Positions 23,501 to 35,500 of a stretch of DNA of 64,000 nt are shown here, piece by piece. A program made the position numbers and the translations under genes. The notes under the pieces were generated by a model that was not told where the DNA came from, did not search any database, and saw only the letters and a program-made list of their open reading frames with translations. This DNA comes from Nephrocerus scutellatus (taxonomy: Eukaryota; Arthropoda; Insecta; Diptera; Pipunculidae): NCBI GenBank assembly GCA_947095585.1, contig OX352763.1, positions 117,841,908-117,905,907 of the forward strand. The letters are read 5' to 3'. Every line of letters starts with the position of its first letter. Position 1 is the stretch's first letter.

Positions 23501-26500
23501 ATAAAACAAAATAGTTTGCTTTTGGCATAAAAAATAATAATAAAATAAAATAAATAATTAATTAGGTAGCAGGTAGACGAGAGTTGGTAGAGTAGTAGAC
23601 GAAGCACCATCAGCTGTTGAGTGACACACAACCCCACTAGAAATATTCTTTTGGACTAACACAAGCGTTTGGGAAATGTGTAAGTTGTATTTATGTTTGC
23701 AATGTTGTTGTTGTTTTTGTTTTCCAACAGAAGAAGAAGAAAAAGAGGAGGAAAAACGCTTCAGATCGCACTCACCTTGTCGGCTTCTTGAGCCAATGGA
23801 TTCGCTGTGATGTTCATTCGTGGCATTACACCATTGAGTCGATGCGAAGGCTTGTGATGTTGCGACACCCCAATGACAGACGGAGTCACAAAGTCCGCTT
23901 GAATGTGATCCAACTGAGGTTTATCTTCGTCTGGCAAATTCAAGTGTTACTTTCTATGTAGCTTATTAAGAACATCTACTTACCATCAGGCTGGGAATTC
24001 TTGCGCCTCTTCATGCAGAGGCACGCAGCGATGCTAGCCAGGAGAAGAAGTATTCCACCGCCAGCAGCTCCAGCTACCACAGGATAGATTGAGTTATCCT
24101 CTTCGTTGGCCTTAGTTGTTGGAATGACAGATGGCGTAACTGGAGGTGGTGTTGTTGCCAATTCTAGAATGGAAAATGCTAAACGTTAGATAGACCCCTC
24201 CTCAGACCATTCTACACTTACTCTTTGTTTGACCCTGCAGGATCGAACTGAATTCAGACGCTGCGGACGCGGTGAACGACTGCAGTTTGAATTCGTAGGC
24301 CGTTCCCGGTTCGAGCATATCGATTTTGAACTTTCTCGTATTCATTCCGTCAACGGTTGCCTTGAAGTACTCGCCGGCGGTCGATGCCGGCCGATAGTAT
24401 GCATAGAAGCCGTCCACCATATGCGATCGATTTATCGAAAGCGTCCAATGCAGTAGTATTGCGGTCTCTGATATCGCTTCGACTTTAATGAGTTCGGGCG
24501 GTGGCAACTGCGACTTGGACGGACCCAAAACTGAACCCCTCTGCAGAAGAAATTTACCCGAGCTGCTACCTTCCTTGTTGTCGTTGTTGGAGTAGACGGC
24601 AATTATTCGAAATCGGTATAAACGATCCGGCTTCAGACCCGTCACCGATGATGTGAAATTCTTGACGCCATCATAGTTGCGGTCACGTTTCCCATACGGA
24701 ATATCCTCGTTGGTTGTTTGCCAATTCTCTCGCGGAATCTTTCTGGACAAGTCGCCAAGCATTCGGTACTGTACCTTGAAAAATTGTATTGGAAGACCTT
24801 CATTGTGTGGCACATACCAGCGCAGCATTACTGCGTCATCGGATAGGCGAGTGACATTCGGCCTACTTGGCGGGATCATGTTGGCTGTGCAGGGAGGAAA
24901 TAATTGGATTTTTTTTTTTGAGAATTATTTCAATAACATTTCTGTTTGTAGATTCAAAATTTTATATGCCGCCCAAAAAGAAGAATAAACGCAAAATAAA
25001 AGCCATCGACTGGACGGCGGATACTATCTTCGATAGGAATCGAGCCATCATCTATGTCGAACACACCGATGAGTGTCCAATTTTTAAAACAAAAGCCGAC
25101 CAGTTGGTAGACTTCATGAGGGAGAAATTTCCAGATCGCCTTTTCGAATTGGTTCGCAATCAATATGGCAAAGTACCAGCGAGAGAGGGGACTTTCGAGA
25201 TTGGCTTCTCACAAAATGCTCGAACATCTGTCCACGAGCTATGGTCTGGCATGGATAAGGGTCCACCGAGGCGAGATAAGTTTCCAATCAATTATGACAT
25301 TTTAATACCGGAAGTGACGAAAATTCTCAAGAAAATTTATCTAATTGCTAAGAGAGATGAGCCAACAACTGAGCAAGCAGCGGCTGCAGACGAAAATGAA
25401 GCTGTCGCCGAGGATTGAGTTTTTTATGAAATAAGATTTAAATTACAAATTAAAACTCGTATTATATTGCGCCTTTTGGGTTATTACCAGTAGTCCAAAT
25501 TAACCACAAGTACCCAATAAAAAGCACACTCACATTAACCCTAATTACTAACTAACCTTCGTCGAGGCGACTACGCCTGTTTATTGTTTCTTATTTTGTC
25601 TTCGATCAGTGTTCCAATAGTGCTAGTATATATAGTATATATTAGTACTTACAGCAGCTTTAAAATATAACTGCCTTACCGTCCCGAGAACTTTTTGACA
25701 CCAAGTAATGTGGAAACCATTACAGAGCATGTATTAGCGCGGAGAGGTTAGACTTCCTCATTAATTGATTCGACGGACGACAAGACCTCTCGATTTGCTT
25801 GAAATTCATTTGCACTAATCTGAGAAATTTGATCTGTGTTTTTAGATAAGTGTGAGGGAAATTATAAGCCAAGTAGCTATAGGGTACAATTGATGAGCAG
25901 TTGCTGGCTTTTCGAGATCAATGCGGTTTTAGAATGTATATCCCAAATAAACCACCTACGTACAGGATAAAACTTGAAATGATGTGTGAACTTTAAATCA
26001 CCTAAAGACCTCCTCAAAAGTCCACTCTCAAAATCCCCTCAGGATCCTTTCAAAGCCGCCCCAAGACTGCCTAAAACCCTACTTACTCCTCTCACGATCC
26101 GCTCAAGACTTCCTGAAGACCCCCTTAAGATCTTACTAAATGTCCTCACAAAACCCTCAATCCTCACAAAACTCTCGATCTTAAGACTCGCTCAAGATCA
26201 CCTCAAGACCCCGTTAAGACAACATTACTACCCCCATCAATAAGATTACCTTCTTTAAGATTGCCTTCAGACCATCTAAAGACACCCTCAAGACTACACT
26301 CACGACTCTCTCAAAATCCACTCAATACCACCTCAAGAACACCTCAAAACCTTCTTAACACCCCTTCAAAACTCCACTCACGACCCTCTCAAAATCCCCT
26401 CAAGACCCTACTAAAGATTCTCACAAAACGCTCTCAAGATCCCCTCAAGATTACCTCGCCCCCCAAGACTATACACACTACCCTCTCAGAACACCTCAAG

Positions 26501-29500
26501 TCCTCCTCAAGATCACCAAATACCCCACTAAAAACCATCTCAAGATTTAGGCAACCACAAAACCCTCTTAAGACCGTACTCAAAAAAAAAAACACCTACA
26601 AACCACTCAAGACCCTTCTCAAAACCCCCTCAAGACCCTGCTCAAGATAATCTTAAAAACTCTCCTAAGACCACACTCAAGTCCCCATTTAAACTCCCTC
26701 AAGATTCCCTTAAGACTCCCGCAAAATCCTCTTCAAGACCCTCTCAAACCCCCACCTAGAACCCGTAAACCGGCCTAAATACATCCCTCAAGACCATCCT
26801 CAAAACCCATCTCAAGAACTCCTCAATAAATCCTTAAGACTCCCTAAAGACTACGCCAGGACCCCACTCACCTTAGAAACTCTCAAATCTGCTCAAACCC
26901 CCTCGAGACCTCCGTCAAGATCCCCTCAAGTAACCCCTTTAAAACCCTATTAACATCATCTCAAGACGCCCTCAAAACTACCTTAAATTTTTTCCATATT
27001 TTGTATTTGTATTTATTTTAATTGTTTTAACTAATTTTTAAATGTATCTTTTAAAAACAGCTGAATTTTTTTCTTAAATAATTTCATCACAAAGTGACAA
27101 CAAAAATATTTAATTTGCTTTTTAAGAGAAATTTCACCTGGCAGTGATGTATACAACGCACTCAATAAAGATCAACATTTCTCATTTACAATTACTCTCT
27201 TTTTTCAACTCGATGTTGTCGAGTGGAATCGCACACCAACACCGAGTCAAAGAACAAACAACAAAATTTGTGAAAAATTCCAAAAGCAACACTCAACTCA
27301 ATGTTTCCCACATCAGGCGTCGTCAGTTGCTCAGTGATAATCGGAGTGAGTGGAATCGCATCCGACTCGAGATAAAATTTCGGTTTCAATTGTGCGGTTG
27401 GTTTTTCTTGGCGTTCTATTTGATTTTTATTCTTCCCCCGTGGTGTATGCGTGCCGTGCCGTGCTGACTTCAGTCGGCAGCAAGAAACAACAACAACAAA
27501 GCGAAATACTAATTAAAGCAAAAAGTGACAGACGACAAGAGCTATATATCGAAAACTGACTCGACTCGTCGACTGCGTTGACGCTCGCTATTTTTATTTT
27601 TTATTGAAAGTTGGAGTATTTGGTCCGTTTCCGTTTCTCTACCGCTTGCTGTAAGACCTTTGTTGGAAATTTAAGTGAACTTCTGTGACCAAAATAGAAA
27701 ACTCAGCAAACTCAAAAAATTTAAATTACTCCACTGGTACCACAACGTCGAAAATCGTCAAAATTGGGAAGAAAACATTAAAAATGTCAACTCGCGCAAC
27801 TGCGGAGGCAGTAGCCGCCGCCGCCGCAGCAGCAGCTGCTGGCGGGAATAATGACAGCGGTGGTAGTTGCAGTGAGCTGAATAATTCTGGGACGTCTGGC
27901 AAAATTGTTACCATCTTCCATAGTGGCGGAGGCAGAGTTTCTTCAGTTACAAATAACACCGCCAGCGCCACCAGTGTTCTTTCGTTGACGCCGCGATTCA
28001 CCAATGATGAGAAGGAAATTCTGTACGCTCTCTACCAACGGCATGAAGAAATTATCGACATTAAATATCGACGAAAACAGAAAAACAAATGTTCTGTGCG
28101 TGACGCCTGGGAGAATATTGTTTGGGAATTTAATTCCCATCCCAACATCTCGGCGCCACGAAATCTTAAACAAATTCAGAAATTCTGGCTGAACGCAAGG
28201 TAATGACAATGACTTGGAGACCATGAGAGTCGTAACAAATTGGTCACTAGTAGTTATTGTGTATCTTTTTTACTGTGTAGGTATTCAATTTTCATTGTTT
28301 CCATTTACAGCTTCAGCATAAAATTCAATTTTGTTCAAATAATTGGATTAGGAACATTATTATGTCAGTAGTTCTTAGTTCAGTTTTCGGAGCATCAGCA
28401 CTTCAGCAATAGACAGAAAAAAGTAAACAAAATGTACATAAAGAGCTATGTTTTCTTCTCAGAAGCAAAATGCAACGAGCATCGACTCTTCAATAATTTC
28501 TCAAATTCCTACCCAGCTTCGAGTTCGAGTACCATTTGCATTTCCAGTTTTGTGTTTTCTGAATAAAATAATTCCCTCTCGTTCGAGCAACAACTCGTTG
28601 CCTCGTATCGTCTTCATGCTGCAGAGTGGATTGCAAAACAGAAAGGTCCCACTCGCACTTGTGTCATATACGTCTCTCTATTCACACTCATATTAATTTA
28701 CAATTTCGATAGTTGCTCGTAAGGAAAAACTTTTTTGTATGTTTTTGACATGATACATGTACATATAAGTTGAGTTAGAGCGGCATGAGTTACTGATGCA
28801 GAAGAAATAGAGGAAATTCACTAAAAGCATTGGTTTTATTTTCTATTTCTTAACTGGACCTATCATGCACAATTATTGAGGAAATCGATAAAAATACAAA
28901 CAAATTAAAAGGCTTCTTTGATGTCAGCATATGAGCATATATCGCAGCGGGGAAGTGTGTTTTTGCTGCCAGCGTGTTTAGTTTGATTTCCAATATTCAA
29001 GTGTTTGACAAGCGAGCCTCTCAACACTGAAATCACATTCGTGAAAAATTTTATAGAAAAAGCGTTTGTTCTGTTGTGTTTATCTGGGAACTTGTTAACT
29101 TGGGAATATTTTACAGCATATGCTTTGCGCTTTCTTGGCACCAGGAAGAACTATGCTATATATTTGTGGAAGAGACAAAAATGTTGGAAAATTCGATTTT
29201 TGCAGCTACCTGTTAGCTCTGACATCGAAGATCAAACACAATGAGTAATGAGCATCAAGGCTCTTGAGTCTTGATAACCATTTGTGTTTTGACTCCAACT
29301 TAATATTCTGTCAAAAGCAACACAAATATTAATTGTATTCCGAATCCACTCGCCCATTCGTACGAGTAGTTATAATGTATAATCTAATTTAATACTCATG
29401 TGGTGCATAAAATACCTCTTGTCTTGAGTATTAAATTCTTATCGTTGATGCGAGAGAAGCAAACATGGCGTCTTTGCAAACACTGCGGTTTGCTAGATTA

Positions 29501-32500
29501 GTAGCACATTATTTTGGGATATAAAATTGTTATTTCTCCAGTTATATGTCAGGGAAGAAAAAACAAAAAATTGGTTTTCGAATAGGCCCGACCTCATAAA
29601 AAGCAAACTACTTACACTTTATTTATTATTAGTACATAATATATATTTTATTTTTTATATTTAAACGTATTGCCAAGGGAAAACTACCTGAATGACTTGC
29701 GCAATGGCAAAAAGGTGGGCTACGCCCTTTATTAACAAGAAAAATCACATTCCTCACATTTGTAGCCGATTTCAATTTATTTTCTCAGAATTCTACCTGA
29801 TTCATTGAAAAAATAAATACGGAAAACCGATCACGAAACTAAAATGACGCGAGTCCAAATGCTTTAATCAATGGATCATGGCCAAACTAAACTAAAAAAA
29901 ACTGGACCAAGAAAATATTTTAAAAAATGCATTACGTAAAAATACTATTACTACTCTTTTATCCAGCTAATTTTTTATTTTCTGTATAGACTTTTGTTTT
30001 TCCATTTTTACCAAGGAAATCTATAACAGTCCTTTTATTTTTACATTGTATTATTTGATAATAATTACCAAATTATCTGTTTTTGAGGTCGGGCCTATTT
30101 TACAGATTACCCGATGGTAGAAGTTATAGTAGTTTGTGGTTAATACAAAATCACAGAGCAACATAACGGTACATTAGAGACCTGAGTCAGAATCGCATGC
30201 ATTTAAAACTCGGTTCATAAGATTAGAAGCACGTTAGTTGGGTATAGTGGTGGTTTACGATGTCTTAGTAATGGCCTCAAAGAGCGCTTGAGTGCGCGGT
30301 CTTTAGGAGATCTAATGGAAAGAAAGATAATTGTGTCCAACCTGTGGCATTCAGATACGATATCACATCGGTGATGTCGCACTGCGAAAGGGCCCTCAGG
30401 TCTGAAAAGAAAGGTGTGGCTCAATTTCCGGAGTTAGGAGCCCGCAAGGGCAGGACACTTGCAGAGATAATGAATGAGAGTTTCTTTCTCATTCACATTC
30501 AAAAGGTATTATGCGAGATTTCTAGTTTGGCTGCGTTGCTTTTTACTGGCTAATGACCTGTGATTACAGCAACCACTCTTGAAACATTCCTCCGTTATTT
30601 GGAGATCAGCTTGATGGATTTGCCTTTGTTATAGGAAGGCCACACCACCCTGGACGTGGTACAATTGGTCAAGGTAATCTTCCTTAGCTGTGCTTTGGTA
30701 ATAAGGAAAGTAAGGACACTATCTCTGACGAAGTTCAAAAGACAGCATACTTTCTCAGTGCAGTCCACTTCCAGTGTGACGCCCCTCTTCACCAGTTCGT
30801 CATTACCATCAATGTCGCTTTGCCGCGGCATCCAATGATTTGGTTTTATCAGTTCGGCTTGACACCGTCTGACAAGTTTAGAGTTGTTTGTTGTCGCAAT
30901 AATGGTTTTGATCGCGGATTAGGTGGTTTCGCATATGCCAGCCGTCAGTTACCGCGGTACAATGAGATAGGACCCTGAATGTCCCCCTTGTTGCTAAGAT
31001 ATCCGCCTGGGAAATGCTAGTAAAGTCGGATAACTTGTAAATATAACCATATTGCCGTACATTTTGGAATCCTTTAAATAATTGCCAACAGCATGATAAC
31101 TCCGATTAATCGATTACAAGCGATAGTACGCTTGGATAAGCCTTCGAATGGTAAACATCTATTTTTGCCTTCTCTGACAATGCCAAATAATTTTTTTTAA
31201 CCATTCTTTAAAAAAAAGGCAAAAGCTTTTTTTTTTTGTTTTTTTTACAATACAATTTTACATAAAAAAAGAATTAAACACTTAACAAACAATGATTCTA
31301 CTTCGACTGCTCTAATCTTATGAACCAATTTAAATGCATGCCATTCTGACTGAAAGACTGACTGACATTAGCTTTTGAATTCACCATTGCATTCAACATA
31401 AAACACTTTCCTTCACAAGTTTTATTTTTTTTCTCACTGTCATTAAACGGGAGAAAGATCATTTTTTCTTCTCAAATTCGTCAACTTCTAATCTAGTGAA
31501 CCGCAGTGTACATATGAGTACACTACTTGAGTGTTAAATTCTCAGCGTTGAATCGTGTGAAGCAAACATGGCGTCTTGCATGCATTACCTGACTTGAGCC
31601 AAATAAACAAGTCACCCACAGCACGCACACACGTGCCGAAGCTATTAGTACTCATAATGTGAGCATGGCGAAAGAAGCAAATAGGGAGAATATTTTTCTT
31701 TAACAAAATTATTTCTCTATGATATGAGCGTAAAATGGGTACAAGTCGAATTTTTATACTCATACTACTTTTTTTTAACGACATGCAGTTAAACAAAATG
31801 TCTCGTCTTATAAAAACGAGTGAGACAATTCTTGAAATGAACGATGTGGCTCAATGTTTGTTGCTGCGCACTTAAAGTTGAAGTTCTGGTTCTGTGTTAT
31901 GGAAAGTAAATTCTATTTGCTGATATATACGCCATCTGGTAATGGGTAGATAAGCATTATTGTTGTTACTACAGTGGAGTCGTAAATAGTGGAACATATA
32001 CCAAATGTAATGAAATAATTTTCGATTGAATATTGGAACAATAATTATTCGATTATTATTGTTATTACAGTTGAGTCGTTAATAGTGGAAAATTAACCAA
32101 AAGTATTGAAATAACTTTTCGATTGAACATGGGCCAAATTTTTAATCGAGGACATTTTTATTGTTATTGTTTATATGTAGAGCCGTAAATAGTTGAACAT
32201 TTACCAACTGTAATGAAATAACGTTTCACTCGAATTGTGGATAGTGAAAAATTTATCATATATATTGAAATAACTTTTCGATTGAAATTTTTTAATCATC
32301 ATTACATTTGTTATCCTTTTCAGACTCCGCAAACAATATCCATTTCGGACGGCGGCACAAAAATCGAACAGCGCGAATCATAACAACCGCAACACATCAA
32401 CAACAGCCTCCACACATTCCAATCATATCAAAGATGAGCCCGAGTTCCAGTTGACAACTGCCACCAGCCCGGATCACACAACCAATAATACAAATGAGTT

Positions 32501-35500
32501 TGAGGAAATGGAAATAGAACATCCATCCGCGGAGTCGGTAATCGATGAAGACCCAATCGAGACACATGAGGAACACCAAGAACATGAGCAGGAATCGGAA
32601 GAGATCATGCAGCACCACCAACAACAGGAGCAGCTTCAGCAACAGCAGCAAACCCAATCTACCGGCTTAATTCACACACAGCAGATCAACGTCGATCAGA
32701 TCAGCGCTGAGAAGCTAACGCTCAATGATTTGCTGCAATTTAAGACTACACGTCCACGGGAGGATATTATTCTACAAATAAAACATCCTACAGATGCTAC
32801 AACAGCAACAATAACATTACCCTCTCCGACACGCATTACCATGCCCCAACAGCAACAGCAGTTACAGCAACAAATACACCAGCAACAACAACAACAGCAA
32901 CACCAAACAACTATGGCCACCATCACTGGTGGGGGTTTCAATCAACAGATTATCAGCGAAATTAAACCTCAGCAGATAACTCTGGCGCAATTTCAAGCGC
33001 AACAGCAACAGAATCAACTTCTACAGCAACAGCAACAATTGCAGCAACAACAGTTGCAGCAGCAGCAGCAACAACAGCAGCAACTTCAGCAACAACAACA
33101 ACAACAGCAGCTCCAACAGCGCCCATCAATTCTTCAAGCGAATCAGTACGCTACAACGGCGGCGGCACCGACATTTTGTTCACCAACAACATTCAACAAC
33201 ACGACCATGCACCATGTAGCAACAGCTCCCTCTGCGGCGGCAGTAGTTGAGTCAATCGACGACAAAATGAATTATTTCAAACTAAAGGAAGCCGAATTAC
33301 GCTACAAAGAGGAGCAAATAATACTCGAGCGGAAGAAGATCGAACTGACAAGAGCGCAGGAGGAGCTCAAACACATGAAGGAACTCAATCGCCTGCAGAT
33401 CGAAGAGATGAAAATGAAAATCCGAATGATGCAAGAGCAGGAGCGTCAATTGCGATTGAATCAAAAGGCTAACTGATAACAATCTCATTATCTCTCACTC
33501 ATATTTCTTATGGAATTTTTTTTTTCTGTTTCTTTTATAACTTCTTTGGATTTATTTTTCAAAGTAAATAAACTGAACAATAAGTACTGTTAGTGGAGGA
33601 TTTTTCATTATATTTAATAATTAGTCAAAGATTTTCTATTAATTTCAATAATAGTTAATAGTTAATTGAATAATATCAATTTTTCATTTTCAATTTTGAC
33701 TCAATTTTGAGTTTAATTAAGGATTTAAGGGTAATGGCGAAATGTGCTCTTTAATTGCAATCGAAGAGCTAAGAACTTAAAGAGAGAACAACAGAATTAA
33801 AAAGAGAACATAACTACTAATGACGACAGTGTAGTAGGTAGGTTCTTATTATTGTCAAAAACACCGCGAATAATTCTGAGAATATAAACAACATATATTT
33901 TTTATTTTTAAGAAAGCAAATAGTCCTCAGTTACTACTATTACTTCATCGCCATTGCTACTACCACTATTCATTTTAATTTTATTCTTACGATTAATAAC
34001 CGTTGTACAAAATGAATCAAAATAAAAATAAGTAAAACTAACTTTTGAACTAAGTCTTTAAACAGTGCATAGCCAATTTCTTTAAAGTTCATGAAATTGC
34101 ATTGGACAATTTGATCGCATTTGGGGCAGGCAATGTCATGATTGAGGAATTTTGACAGCCCGTCAGTCTGATATTCCGCGGTACGAAACAATCATGTTTT
34201 CGCGTAGGGAGCCTGTCGAAATATTGATCAATATTTTCAAAGACAGTGTTGTGTAGCCGAAACCGTGCGAATTTTGAAAAGTAATATGGGTCGTGGAAGA
34301 GCGCCAAGCGGAACCGCTGTAGTGAAATTGGTGAAGAAAGTTTGTGAGAAAGGCTTGGACGCCCGAGAATATTGCGGCTGTCGCTCATAATATGGGACAA
34401 AATTGATCGACATCAACTCGATCCCGATCACTGCAACTGGCCATTAGTCGCACCAGCCTGAGCAGAATACTGTACAAAGACTTCGGATTATTCGCTTAAA
34501 AGGTCCAGATGAATCAGTAGCTTAAAGCAAATAACGATCCGCTTTGATATCAATTCTCTGCGTGGGCCATAGTAGTAGTGCGCTGCCTACGTTCTTTGCC
34601 CATTCCGCCTCCTACGTCCTTTTAGACACATCGTTGTCCACGATCGTCCAGGAACACGTTGTTCATCGAGGCTCACGTTCGTTCAAGGATCTCACATTGT
34701 TCAGACTCACGCATCATTCAGACTCACGCATCGTTCAGGCGTTCAGGGCACATACATCGTCCAGACTCAAATTGCTCATCGAGGCTCACACATCGTTCAG
34801 GGTCATGCATGGTTCAGGGCCCATACATCGTCCAGGCTTCCGTTTCTGCTCATCGAGGCTAACGTTCGTTCAAGGCTCACGCATGATTCTGACTCACGCT
34901 TCGATCAAGGCACATAAAGGTTCAGGCTCACGCATCGTTCAGGGCCCACACATCGTCCCGTTGCTCATCGAGGCTCAAGATCTCTCCGGCCAACGCAACA
35001 GAAGTAAAATATGAGATAACTTGTTATACATACATATTATATAAGACAAATAAAGAAGTTAAAGTCGAAGAGTTACATAAATATAAATTTTATTATAATG
35101 ACCCCTTTTTCTCTGAGCTCAGTTTAACCCGGCTGGAAAATATTTCAATATTTTAAAGGCATTTGACAGATCTTTTGTCCAAAATGCTCGTGTCGATGAA
35201 AAACTGCTTCATTGAATTAGAAGCTATCTTCCAAGTTGCTTAAGACAGACTCAAATCTGAAATTCATCGGATAAATGCTGGCGTTCCGCAGGGCTCTGTT
35301 TTATCCCCAACACTATTTCTCATTTTTATTAATGATCTCTTGGGTGTTACTTTTAATCCAATTCACTCTTTCGCTGATGACAGCACTCTTCTCTTAGATA
35401 TTCATAAAAGTTGGAGAAAAGTTTCTCCTACTCAATTGTGAAACTTAAACAATTATATAAAGAAATTTGGGTGCGGTAGGCTTAGAGCATACAAATTCAG

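Larger units (their letters stand above)
20566..23775 (-). other. ihog/boi intron 6 with retrotransposon insertions
   Basis: A 3.2-kb intron. It contains an 18-T run (about 21031-21049), two dead non-LTR fragments described separately, and AT-rich unique DNA near both splice sites. Confidence 0.75.

Noticed and set aside
26261..26650. 129-codon Lys/Pro/Thr-rich plus-strand frame
   Set aside because: Translation of the CCTCAAGACC satellite.
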